Shown in pieces: positions 44,545 through 56,264 of a stretch of DNA of 64,000 nucleotides (its first letter is position 1; the number at the start of each line of letters is the position of its first letter). A program made the position numbers and the translations under genes. This stretch comes from Tetrapyrgos nigripes (taxonomy: Eukaryota; Basidiomycota; Agaricomycetes; Agaricales; Campanellaceae): assembly GCA_013368315.1 (NCBI GenBank), contig JAACJM010000005.1, forward strand, positions 868,001-932,000, given 5' to 3'. The notes below the pieces were generated by a model. That model was not told the DNA's origin, made no database searches, and saw only the letters and a program-made list of their open reading frames with translations.

Positions 44545-47500
44545 TTGCGCATATACAAGTCAACGGCTACAAAAGGACCGCCTAATCAGCCCGCTTATTC
44601 ATTTAGGATCTATGATATCATCTCGAATTGCTGCATGCAGCACTATACGTCACAGCACTGGTTGTCTGGTACCTCTATGATCTTCAAAAATGTCCGAATG
44701 CTGCACCCCCCAGTCTTCACTCTCCCGCCTTCCAAACCTAACATTCCTGTGTCATTGGCCCTTTCTGTCATTTTATTTTCATCGCCTTCAATTACACCAC
44801 AGCAAGCTTCCTTTTTCCCGCTCGGAGCCTTTCTGCTTGATGAAACAGTAATCAAATCCAGACTCGGAGTCTCAAGGCTTCCATATTGTCAGGGTCATCC
44901 TCAGGGTCCCTCAATCGTTCAGGTATCCTTGCCAAAAAGTTTTTTGCATATACTATATAAAGACATTTATATTGTCTCCTGGTCATTCACGACCTTAAAT
45001 TTGTGGCTGCTGAATTGTGCTTCCAAGGAATGGAGACAATATTGGCATTTCTTACTTGGAAACTTCTCTGCCATCATTCTTTGTCAGGACGGACAGTATA
45101 GTACAACTTGTTGGATCTGTTCTTGCCTATAAACCCTTACCTGTCGTTGCCTGGTCCAGAAATCTCCCTCCCTCCTCCGCCTCCTGAGTCCTTCTTTATG
45201 AAAGCAACCAAAAAACCCCAACCCGAAGATTTTGGTCCTACTGATCCTGAGGACGAAATTTCTTCGATCGAAGATTTTGATGAAGAAACAAAGTCAGTTA
45301 GGCGTACTGGATGCAAGTATGTCCTCTGTCATATTTTTAAACTTATTCCATTGTGTTCACTATCACCCAAGGCGGTGTCAACCAGCCAGATTCGATTCCA
45401 CAGTAACCCCGGTTACACCAAAGAAACCTAAACCAGCTCGTCAAGTGGTCCCTGCCGCACCAAAGCGTCCAAGGAAAAGGTCATTGTCAATATTTAGCAG
45501 ACGCTTACAACCACTGATATACTCCTTCAGCTGCACTACAGTGTCTTCCCCCATGATAGCCCCATATGATACCTGTCCTTTTCAAAAACCACGCCGCTGC
45601 TTACTCCAGAAATTTGAAATGTAGGCCTTCTACCCAGTCTTTCCCTGACACCGGGTCATCATATGTTTTTACACTTATCATGTTACTCATTACTGATCTT
45701 TGTATGAATATCTTTTTTAGCCTGGCGAAACTTCAATACCCACCAGCTGCCAATGATCCTGCGTAAGCTGCACTTGCTCTTTCCACTACACTCAGTTACT
45801 GATCGCCATCTACGTTTTCAGTCTTAATTATTTATATCTGTCGACTTTAGCCCCCCCTTTCACACCCAGCTTTCCTCAGTCACCTGCAAACTTCAACAAT
45901 TTGTAAGTGTGGGCCGTCTCGGTGCTTCCCTTGGTCTATTCTGAATGTACTTGGTTATATCTATCTGGTGTACTCAGTTCTGCAACGCCATATTACACAT
46001 TTCATGACAACGTCGCTATCGCTAACACTACCTCCCAAACTTCGGTGACAAAAGATGACAATGAACACTCAGAGCTCTATCTTTTGACTTCTATGTGAGT
46101 TACTGGGAATTCTTTCTGACGGTCATTGTCTCATGATCATGACATAGTGTTCAAGAAATCCGGCGTCCGGACACCAGAATAATTGCTTTGTATGTGGTTC
46201 ACTATCTGCACTGTGGTCAGCATCTTACCTTACTATGCTTCTTTTTACAGCTGCAGACTCTATGCATAGTAAGCCCCTGTATTGTCTTTCTGCTGGCCAT
46301 TTTCTCAAGAGCCTTTGTCACTTCAATCCACTCCAGCATTAATGAAATCATACCAGACTGTCCGGACAGGCTGCCACTGTAAGCCATTTCCCTTCCCATC
46401 AGATTTCAAGTTACTCAAGCTTCTTCTATGTATAGTGAACTTGTGGAAAACTCCCTATCTGAGAAAGTCATCGCGTCATTCATCCATGAATTGTAAGTTG
46501 CTATAATACATGATATCCAATGATTTGTATCAAGTTCTTGTAGGTTCTCGACAGATCATGATCCAGAGCTCCTATGGGAGTCTGCTAGGCTTTTTCTCTC
46601 TCGAAAGCAGTGGGAACACATGGTGGTGTATATATCGTCTCTATTCTAGCTTTATTCACCTGATCTCATATATTCAGAACCAGTTGTCGTTACAAGGAGC
46701 TCAAGGATCGAACAACAGATCCTTCTCTACCGCTTACATCCGAACAACAGCTAGCATCCTATAGGATGCCACCTAGGTGAGCTCATTACTACTCTAGCTG
46801 TCTTCGACTTATTGCTGAGATCACAAAGTACTATCACTCCTGACCGCAAAGCAAAAGCATCTTTACCTGCTACACCAGAAACTCCTTCACCATTAAAGCT
46901 GCAGCTATCACCTCTAGTTCCTTCCACTACAAATGCTCTTGTTCCAAGCCCGGCAACGCCAAAAATGTCATTTGTAGACAGATTGGCCAAACACAATATC
47001 CGGATGCCCACAGCAAGAACATTCAGTGGCAGCTCACAGTTGTCTACGCCTGTGTAAGTCCTGCCAGTTACATGCTAATTATTGAACGAGCTTTGACTCG
47101 AAATTTATAGAGAATTACCCAAATCTTGTCAAGTCAACAACGCCAGCCTTCAGGATGCATTTTTAGTTGCAGAAGGTATTGGATATGATGCCCTACCACC
47201 GTTGATGTTTGTAATTTTCTCTTTCCATGCTTCTAATCACTCACATATGCTCATCCAGAGCTGGCAAGCTTGTATCATGGAGTAGCTCCCCCTCCCGAAA
47301 GGGAAATGTCAAATTCAGCAAATGGGTGCTGACGTTGCCTGGATCTGACACAGAGTGAGTTTTTTTATTGTTTTCAGTACTACCACCAGCTGATATCACT
47401 CCAGCTTCCTCATTTCATTTTTCAAATTTACAGAGTGGATCGTTAGTCAACTTGGCCCGAATCAACCCACAAGAACTTGCGGCATTCTCGGGTACTTCTA

Positions 47501-48250
47501 GCAACTCAATCAGAAATGTTTTGTATATTCGTACTCCTCCTCAGCTTGCTGTAGCGCTCTTCCCTGTGTATGTCGAGTCTTCATCTCTCATTGGCTTTTC
47601 CCAGCTTCAAGGCCAGCAGCGAAAAAAATATCATAAAGTCGATGGCATTTTACATGCTCAAGACGCTGATTGCAGCATTGCTGTTATCAACATGATTCTG
47701 GCTGAAGGTGGTACAGAGATGGGGACAGATATCTTCGCTGACATGCTATCGTTCTCCACACGGTTTGAGAGCAACTTTACCCCAGCATCAGGTTCTACAA
47801 GTATGTCTTCTTACTGCAATCAATTTTTTATTGTTCTCAATTAACTTCATTTGTCCAGCTTCTTCTCCCAACACCGAACGTGTCTATTCAGCTGCCACCA
47901 CAGCCAGTTCATCATCTGCTCTGACAGGCATGAACTCGTATTCGTTACCATTTGATGCATCCAGTTTGTGCCTTCTACTTTCGCTAGTGAGTGGTCACAC
48001 ATTTCTCACTTACTTCTCTTTAGTTCCTGTTTATGATGCAACTCGTGCTGCGGACACTTTCAACGTTAACAAGCATCTTGCAACCATCGATGTCATGTTA
48101 CCCAGATGGCCGGGGGAGATTCCCAAAGGTTCACTCGCAGTCATTGCCTCTACTATCACCTACACTACCAACAGTCATGCTCAACCACCATTGAGAGTGA
48201 ACTTCAACATTCGTTTTGTCATTGTCCTGGGCATCCCCAGCACTAACTGA
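44545..48250 (+). CDS. Protein of unknown function, many small exons (gene B of a pair)
   Basis: Coding-like pieces in one direction are LSLPGPEISLPPPPPESFF with EDFGPTDPEDEISSIEDFDEE (45130-45295), TPVTPKKPKPARQVVPAAPKRP (about 45400-45480), KASLPATPETPSPLKLQL with MSFVDRLAKHNI (46812-47057), LVNLARINPQELAAF with YIRTPPQLAVALFPVYVESSSLIGF and DILHA-like, then SIAVINMILAEGGTEMGTD (47440-47800), and VYDATRAADTFNVNKHL with WPGEIPKGSLAVIASTI and VNFNIRFVIVLG (48020-48250). The first half is Pro/acid-rich and probably disordered; the last 250 residues look globular. I could not assign all exon borders or the start. No named domain is recognised. Confidence 0.45.
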
Positions 48251-48917
48251 TCAGTCACTATCCTCCACGTACCATCTTTTTATGGACGTTTGTATTGTGC
48301 TCAACCACAATATCATCTTCTTATGGACGTTTGTATTCTTCTATTGTGCTCAACCACGATAGGTATTCACATCTATACACTCATAGATACTGCAGTTGTA
48401 CATAGATCGAGTGAAATCGCTTTCGTGATTTGCCTTGATACGTAGCCTTATCGATATAATGTTTGTAAATATTCTAGTCAACTGGCATCTATACATACTT
48501 CATTTGCTGACAAATAGGGACAGTACACCAACAATGATTGCGGGATCCTGTCGAAAGGAGACACTCCAGGAGACAATTCAGCCAAGCTTCAGCCTCACTT
48601 CGGACTCCGTAGTCTCCGTATTGCTACTTCTCACACCTTTTAATCCAGAAGCTCAAACTTTCTTGATAAACATATCCTATTTTATCTAACAAATAAGACT
48701 ATGAAGTCTCGGAGCTTAGGTATAGATCAGGCATGCACAGTACTCCGTCAACGCAGACGCTGGGGGCCATGGGAACGCGACCTCTGACCACAAAATTTTG
48801 CATGTTGGCTAGGGACCACGACTTGATCAGAACTAGCAGTGCTAGCATTGCTCCATCACATTGTAGCAAACCCCCCTCCATCGCCATTTCAGACTCAGCT
48901 CACTCTTTGCTGCCATT
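48251..48917. other. Intergenic between gene B and the bZIP remnant
   Basis: No recognised gene. CATCTTCTTATGGACGTTTGTAT-type sequence and CTCAACCAC are each repeated at 48270-48360 (direct repeats about 48 bp apart) in what is probably the 3' untranslated region of gene B. Confidence 0.5.
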
Positions 48918-49430
48918 AAATGACTCAAGATGTCTGTCTCTCCCTCAATACCAAAACTGCTAAGGCCTCTTTGCACCCATGGACAACCTTTGCTCAAAAT
49001 GTCCCTTATGCCTCTACTGCTCTATCGAGTCATATACACACAATGGCAGTTTCTCCAATGCACATTGACTTGTCTGTTGGTCCTTCATCGCCGTCGTCTA
49101 AGACGCAGAAGGTGGCTTATGCCAATGTTTATTGGTGGGACCATTCCACGTCTGTTCTGCTATCATCTGCCTCACCCGCAGTCGATGGAGCTTGCTCTAC
49201 CTCTCCATTATCCAGACAGGAACTGACGTCATCACATCTTGACAGAAACGCTAGGCCGCCACCCTCCGTGCTGCCTCAACCAACCCACAACTGTAAACCT
49301 TCCCCCGTCACCATTACAGAATCACACAACCTATATTATCATCAAATGAGTCAAGATGTTCGTTTCCCTCTGAATATCTCGGCTGCTCCCGAACTGTCTA
49401 CAGCCTCTTCGCACCATGGACAACCTTCTC
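48918..49430 (+). repeat. Diverged direct duplication upstream of the bZIP remnant
   Basis: ATGACTCAAGATGT at about 48919 with CACCCATGGACAACCTT at 48976 recurs as ATGAGTCAAGATGT at 49346 with CACCATGGACAACCTT at 49412. The copies are about 427 bp apart. Both start with an ATG in the same frame, so either may be the original start or an upstream reading frame. Confidence 0.7.
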
Positions 49431-50633
49431 TTGAAAGATCCCTTTCGAGCCCTTACTCCCATCATGTTTCCTTGAACCAGTTTACCCCAGCACCCCAACC
49501 AGTGTTTACCACTCAATCACAACTTGCAGCCCATTATGGCATTCCTCAGTCTCTTCCCAAACCACCAAGAACCACACTGAGATCTTCAGTCACTGAACCA
49601 GTGGACCCCATCCAGAACCCAACAACTCTATGCCTGTGGAACCTTCCCCAGCAATGTCGACCACTGCTCTCCTGGCAGACATGGATGTGCCCATCGTTGA
49701 CACAGCTACCATCGTTGCCAATACTATCCTAGGTGATTCCTGCTCTTTGAGCTTGCTGTCAAGTTCGTCGTCTGACACAGCCTCTCCATTGCTAGCATTG
49801 CCTCACTACCACGACCTGAACTCATTCTCAGGGAACGAGTTCCTCACTTCGCCTTTCATGGACACTCCCTACGATGAGTTCTTGTCTCCCAACAACTTCG
49901 ACTCTCCCGTCTCCCCGGACCTGAACACACCTTTGATCACTGACCTCATGTTGTTCGACATGCTCACCGACTTCCACGATGCTCCTGTCTTTGATGACCT
50001 CACAACGTCGATATACAGCGAGTATACAGTGTTGACCGCGGAGACTGCCAAGGAGGTTGAGCCCATCAAAGAGCAGGCCCAGCCTGTACACCTTCTCTCC
50101 TGGCACTCCGATGCTGGACGCCGTTGACCCATCTTCACTCTATCCCTCTCCTCGCCTTCCTAAATCAAAGGAGTTCTCTCCTGCTTTGACCTCGGCTGCC
50201 TGCAAGACTCGTTCTTCAGCAACGGGTACGAGGAAGAACATCACCACCGCCAGCCTTGTTCCTCTCGACCCTCCCACACAAGCTCATCACTATGCCACTC
50301 CCTCTGCTACATCTCGCAAGGAGGTACCTGCTGTCTTTGCTTGCAAGCGAAACAGGTCACAGGCATTCAGTGACGAGGAGGATGAGCTCCTTGGTGATGC
50401 TCCTGGTCCCAACGCATCTGAGAAGGAACAGATTGAGTGGAAGCGACGCCAGAACACCTTGGCCACTCGCAAGTCCAGGAAGTGAAAGTTGGAGCATCAA
50501 CAGATGTTGGAGAACACGGTGGAAGATTTAAAGGTTGAGCTTGAGAGGTGGAAAAACCAAGGTGCAGACACTAGAGCAGATTTTGAGGAGCCATGGAGTG
50601 CCGTTTTCTTTTGATGCGGACGAGTTGATGTGA
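49346..50633 (+). pseudogene. Gcn4/CpcA-like bZIP transcription factor, disrupted
   Basis: The C-terminus reads EKEQIEWKRRQNTLATRKSRK, a TGA at 50483-50485, then KLEHQQMLENTVEDLKVELE: the basic region and leucine zipper of a Gcn4/CpcA-type activator. A one-base change in an A-run near 50553 shifts the frame before the last segment, which ends at TGA 50631-50633. Upstream is a long Ser/Pro/Asp-rich activation region (FLTSPFMDTPYDEFLSP, LYTFSPGTPMLDAVDPSSL) with frame changes near 49615 and 50090. The start is uncertain; ATG 49346 is one choice. With four lesions it is most likely a pseudogene, unless the assembly has errors. Intact homologues activate amino-acid biosynthesis under starvation. 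Confidence 0.75.
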
Positions 50634-52539
50634 GCAGCCTTGGCTGACTATTCCAACTTTTGATTGATACCCATCATTCATCCATTCTCCTTGTCTTCTT
50701 CGCTCGCTTGCTTGCACATAAAGCTCTCATATCTATCTCCATTGGACTTTTAACAAGCCATTCCCTACGTGATCATCAACAGTGTTTAATCACCTTCAAT
50801 GCGTTTGTATTTTACTACATCATCATCATTCCCCACCCATTTGTTTAGCGCGTCGTTGTATCCCCCTTCCCTTACACTGTCCATGATATACAGATTGTCG
50901 TTGTCATCATTCCCCCACTCCCCATCATCATCATATATCGTCTCTTATATCTTATCCCCCATGTAAATCATCATCTTGTGTCTCCCTAGTCGGAATGTTG
51001 TCGTGCTACTCTTCTCTTCACTTATTCTTTATCCCATTATCTCTTTGTCTTTGTCTTTGTGCTCCATACTCTCCTACCCTACTCACTATTCCCTTCCCTG
51101 TCCTTTACAAGACTCAGACTCTTTGGCTCTGTAGTTGACGTTTCGTCAATGGATAGATATACTGTACAACCTCCAGTAAAAATAGGAATATGGTTTTCGT
51201 CTTTTTTTCGTCTTTTGTCTTTTCACCTATTGACTGTTCCCCCCTCTCACATATGCTTCATCCATCCCTTCCTTCATCATGTCTTTCAGGTCCCTTATAA
51301 GACCTTGGCTAGCCGTGCTCGTTGGTTGTAGTCGAGGTCGACGTATACGCTCAACGTTCACGTTCATGTTCCACGTACATATATACATATACACCACATA
51401 CATACATACATAATGTACATACGTCGCGTCATCGTCGTTGATGTGGTACTCCTTCATGCACATGCTCAAGTACAGACTCAGTGCTACTATATACTTAGTG
51501 AATATAGCAAGTTGTTTTTACAACGAAAACGAAAATGAGTCTTGACAGTGTGATCGATATGAAATGAGAGTAAGTACTTATCTACCTACATGTCGTCTTC
51601 AAGTTCAAGCTGAAGTGAGATAGGGTAAGATTTGAGTCCAATGGAATTGAAGGAGTACGCTGGAGGTGTGAAGGAGGATGTACTCTGACTCAGGATGTCG
51701 GCGTACGTACCTATGTCATTGACCGTTGACATTGACTCCCTTTCATCCCCATCTCACACGTTTCATCCTTCCTCCCTTCCTTCCATTAAGACGCCAGTCG
51801 TTCATCCATTTGAGTATGAAATGCAGCTCAAACCCCTATGCAAGTACTAGTCATATAGTATTGTTGGATATGATACATGTTGACGAGCAAAAAGAATGGG
51901 AGCTACCAAATGACCCTGAAATTATTCTGCTTCGGGACCATCGGGATTGTCCGTGCATTTGAGTCATCAAATCAATTGTCACGTCTCTTTGACTCAAACC
52001 ACATCATACCATATTGTGCTCTTACCACGTCTCTCGAGTCTCACAACTATGCTCGTTTTTACTTCTTTCTACGTGATTTGTTCGGTGCTCCTCACTTTCT
52101 TACACCAGTTTCAGACAAGAAGTCTTCAACAAGTCTACGTGCCATCTATTGCTGCGTCGCTTTCATCAAAGTTAAGCATTCCAAAACCAGCGGTTCGTCA
52201 TTTGTTCTATACAAGGTAGTTTCCTATGCCAATAGTTTTATAGATTGCGGTCAATCTTGCCTTGCGACATCCAATGGAAATTGATTTTACCCTGTAAATT
52301 GAATCTACCCTGGAAATTGATTTGCACTTATATGAACAAATAAATACTCAATGTATGCTTCATCAATATGGTGGCACCTCCATTGCTTGGGAGATCAAAA
52401 CAGATACTCTCCTGAAGAACCAAAGTCAGCAGTACTGCTATGTCACCAACAGATCAAATCTCATATTTATCCTGAAATAGGACCTTCTGCTTTGTATTCA
52501 TGACCTCAAGCTTGAAATTATGCTATTATTTCTCTCTTT
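50634..52539. other. Gene-poor region, C/T-rich
   Basis: No protein family is recognised. The first part is C/T-rich (3' flank of the bZIP remnant). Near 51370-51420 there is an ATAC/CATA microsatellite region. The frames at 51877-52284 show no known motif. Confidence 0.5.
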
Positions 52540-52669
52540 TTGCACAGACATGATCATCAAAATTTATGCAAGCAACTTAGCTATAGTAAAAATCCTTACT
52601 TAATTTCACAGAGAGCCTATATGTCTCATCTAAAAGGTGGAGTAAAGTACAAATTGAAATCAATAACTT

Positions 52670-53674
52670 ATGAAATTGCTGAAGCCTCATATCACTTTTA
52701 TGCAGCTAGAAGAAGAGGCTGGCCTGTCAGATCAGTCTGAGTTTGAGCTAGCTGATGTAATTCAACAGTCAGTCCAAACACCTCAATATAGAAACTATAT
52801 CTTATGTGACAATATCCCATTTCAGCTAGTTGTTCCAGAATTATCACTAAGGAAATTGCAAATGCTCATTAAAAAACACAACATTATACTACCAAAGAAA
52901 TCTGTAATTGAGGCTATCAGACAGGTCCTTTCCACTCACACATGTGAAGCTTCATGCAGGGCTTTCTACTATGTCTTTGTACCAAAACTAAAAGTACATA
53001 AGAAAATACAGAAAATTTCTACTACAAAAAAGCCTGTTCAAAAATGCTTCAATGATATACCTGACAATAATCCCCTTAACAAAGAAACTGCATCCTTTCC
53101 TCCTAAGCCAGCAACTTTCAAGCTACAACATCAAATACTCAGCGGTATCAGTAAGTTCTGTTCACCAGAAAACTTTGAGGAGGTTGGATGTGCTATTTGC
53201 GGTCAATTGAATCTGCGTTCCCAAGCAAAAACACTTAATAACTCACTATTTGATAGAGACTTGCTAGTTCGGCCCTATGTGACAAGGAAGGAACGAAAGC
53301 ATAACAATGAGGCAGTGGAAAGTTTGACTGAGCCAATACTAGCATTAGACTGTAAATTTATTTGTGCTGAATGTGATACCTCTCTCAAAAACAATCGTGT
53401 TCCAATCAAAGCCCTTGCAAATGGTCAGTGGATTGGAGAAGTTCCTAAAGAGCTTCAAGATTTAACTTATGCAGAGTCACTTCTTATAGCGCGAATTAGG
53501 CACAATAGATGTGTAGTTCGAGTCAAATCTGGCAGAGGCAAACTCATAGCAAGTGCAGTTATGTTTGCCAATCCCACTGCTGCTGTTCATCAGGTGCTAC
53601 CACCATCAAGAAAGGAGCTGAGCGAAGTTCTTGCATTTGTGTTTATGGGTCCAGCAAAGCCTACAAAAAACTGA
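52670..53674 (+). pseudogene. Helitron B N-terminal segment (DUF6570-type)
   Basis: The 334-residue frame starts at ATG 52670. It has a basic N-terminal part, a CxxC pair (GCAICGQLN) and later ICAECDTSLKNNRVP, a possible zinc site. It ends in the DUF6570 pattern ALANGQWIGEVPKELQDLTYAESLLIARIRHN, MFANPTAAVHQVLPPSRKELSEVL and FMGPAKPTK. The frame is lost in an A-run near 53667-53672 and continues at once in another frame (LQRIPLLVRRNKVADAL). The role of this segment in transposition is not known to me. Confidence 0.85.
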
Positions 53675-55145
53675 ATTACAGAGAATTCCTTTATTAGTTA
53701 GAAGAAATAAAGTTGCTGATGCACTGACATGGCTGAAATTGAATCATAAAGACTATCAGGACTTGAACATTTCGAACCAGAATTTGTCAACTTATCCAGA
53801 GTATGGAATTCCTATAGAAATTCAATATATGAAATCAGAAACTGAAGAACTTGTCAAAGACCCACTGACAATGAGTGTTCATGACACAGATGAAACTGAA
53901 GGCACAGATTCAGGTCCTTGCCCATTCGTTGTTCATGGTCTCAGTGGTGAAGAGTATGCAGATGCTGATGTCAATAAATCAAAGGCATTTGCACTCTACC
54001 ATTTACATACTGGAGGAAAAACCTTAGGAATTGGATCTGACCCTACACCACAAAGCATATATAATAATCCTTCATTATTCCCAAGCATGTTCCCCTGGCT
54101 GTTTCCATATGGCTATGGGGGATTTGGAAATGAATACATTGAAGGCAGACTTAGTGAGGAATCACAAGTTCAGGGCAAGTTACAATATTATGATAAAAGA
54201 TTTCAAAAGGATCTTTACTTTCCAATGATAGCATTTAATATACGTCAGATCAAAAATGCATCTACAGGCAGCTTTATTCTTACCAAAAGAAAAAATTTCA
54301 AGTCTGTTGTTGAGAGACTTATGTCTTTGGATTCTCCTATTGTCAAAACCATAACACAAAGAATGATTGATGGTGAAAAAGTTGTACCTTCTAATTCTGA
54401 AGAGACTAAATGTTTCAGTATATTAAATGACATTGATCATGTTAGCTGCCAAGTTCAGGGATCTTTGACTAGCAAGAAAAATATGCGAAATGAAATATGG
54501 TCTCTGATTTCTTTTCTGGGCACTCCAGTTTGGTTTATTACACTATCTCCTGCAGATCATCTTCATCCTATGTCTCTATATTTTGCTGATACCAAAACAA
54601 CATTTAGTCCAGAGCTGAGATCCTATAATGAGCGTTATAAATTAATTGCAGAAAACCCTGTGGCAGCAGCAAAATTTTTTAACTTCATGGTTGAAATGTT
54701 CCTACTTCACATTTTAGGTGTAAAATCTGATCATACTGGTATATTTGGAGATACAGCAGCTTACTATGGAACAGTTGAGCAACAAGGAAGACTCACACTT
54801 CATTTACATCTCTTATTATGGATTCAAGCCGCCCTAACACCTCAACAGATGCGAGACAGAATTATGAATAATGATTCTGAATTTCAACAAGCACTAATTG
54901 ATTACCTAGAAAGTGTACATAGAGTAGAGTTTCTGACAGGCAGTCATGCTGAAATCAAGAGTAGGGTTCCACATGTACGCACATCAAGAGAGGGTATTCA
55001 TGAAATACTTACTGAGCAACGTTCTCAAGCTTCAATGGACTATCAGGATCCTACACAGACATTACCAGATATGCCTCCAGCATTTTGTGACTGCAGTACA
55101 GACAGCAAAAAGGAAGCCATTCAGCCCTGTGAAAAGTGTCTTTGA
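53675..55145 (+). pseudogene. Helitron B Rep region with HUH motif
   Basis: The frame continues from the previous segment: LLVRRNKVADALTWLKLNHKDY, PSMFPWLFPYGYGGFGNEY, FNIRQI..., then LGTPVWFITLSPADHLHPM and GRLTLHLHLLLWI, where the two His (codons 54801-54803 and 54807-54809) form the metal-binding His-U-His of rolling-circle nucleases. It ends with a TGA at 55143-55145 that results from a frameshift near 55115-55140. The region corresponds to the Helitron-like N-domain plus the first half of the Rep nuclease. Confidence 0.9.
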
Positions 55146-56262
55146 ATTCAAAAGCTGGTGGTCTAAATATGAAGAAACAGTTGATGATATCTTACTTCGC
55201 TCTAATATACATACATGTAAATCAATATACAATGACGAGAATACCATAAATCCAGGTGACAATGCTAGCACTATAGCCATAAAGCGAAGTGCTTATAGGG
55301 GCTGTCAAAACAAAGAGGGTGAATGCGTAAAACGGTTTCCACGTGATACTTTCTCAGAAAGTCACTTTGACAGCAAAGATGGCCATCTTAATCTTAAAAA
55401 GCTGGAACCAATGATGAATACAATTACTGCTGAACTGACTTATGCTATAAGGGCAAACACTGATGTCACTAGTCTGATGTCAGGCACTTCCATCAAGGCA
55501 ATTGTGGCATATGTTTCAGATTACATTACCAAGCAATCCTTAAAAACTCATCAAATTTTTTCCTTATTATCTGATATTCTGGAGAAAAATGCAGAGATCC
55601 TAAACACTACAGAGGATCCTGAATATACTACATGAAGACTTTTAATGCAGTTGGTCAATAGCTTACAAACAAAACTTGAAATAGGAAGTCCCCTTGCTTC
55701 TTTGTATTTATTAGGCCTCCCAGATCACTATGTCAGTCATTCTTTTGTTGACTTGTGGTGGCAGACATATGTTGCAGCAATCCAACTAGATCTTGAAGCA
55801 GGCTCCATAAAGAGCTGTACTTTACAGGATGCATCAAGCACCAACACACCATCTCAGTATACAGCATCACATCCAGAAGACTCACAAAATGCTGAAAAAG
55901 TAGTGCTGAAAACAAGTCAAAAGAAAATATATGGAACATCACAAGTTGATAACTACAGATTCAGACCTAAAGAGTATGAATCAATTAGTTTATATGAATG
56001 GATACAAACTGCAAATGTCCAAAAATGTCCAAACCCAAGAAAAAATCATGCCACACAATATGCTGATAATGATGTTGAGATGGTGGATATAACTAGTGGC
56101 CATGCTACATCCAAGGGATATCATAGATTCCAAAGTGAGCATCCTCAGTACTTGACACATGAAGTTTATTGTGATAGCCAAAGACAGCATAATATTGTCC
56201 CTAATTCAAAGGTGGTTCCTTACCCCGAAAGAACCAGGGAGATGAAGATTTTTATTTTTTAA
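55130..56262 (+). pseudogene. Helitron B Rep region with two catalytic tyrosines
   Basis: After the frameshift: FEFKSWWSKYEETVDDILLRSNIH, CQNKEGECVKRFPRDTF, LEPMMNTITAELTYAIRANTDV, then AYVSDYITKQSLKTHQIF. The tyrosines (55510-55512 and 55522-55524) fit the Y2 pattern that nicks and joins DNA in Helitron Rep. TGA at 55633-55635 stands where the family has arginine, followed in frame by RLLMQLVNSLQTKLEIGSPLASLYLLGLPDHY. The stretch ends with a frameshift near 56235 (then MLCLFKPWRHG). Confidence 0.9.
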
Positions 56263-56264
56263 CT

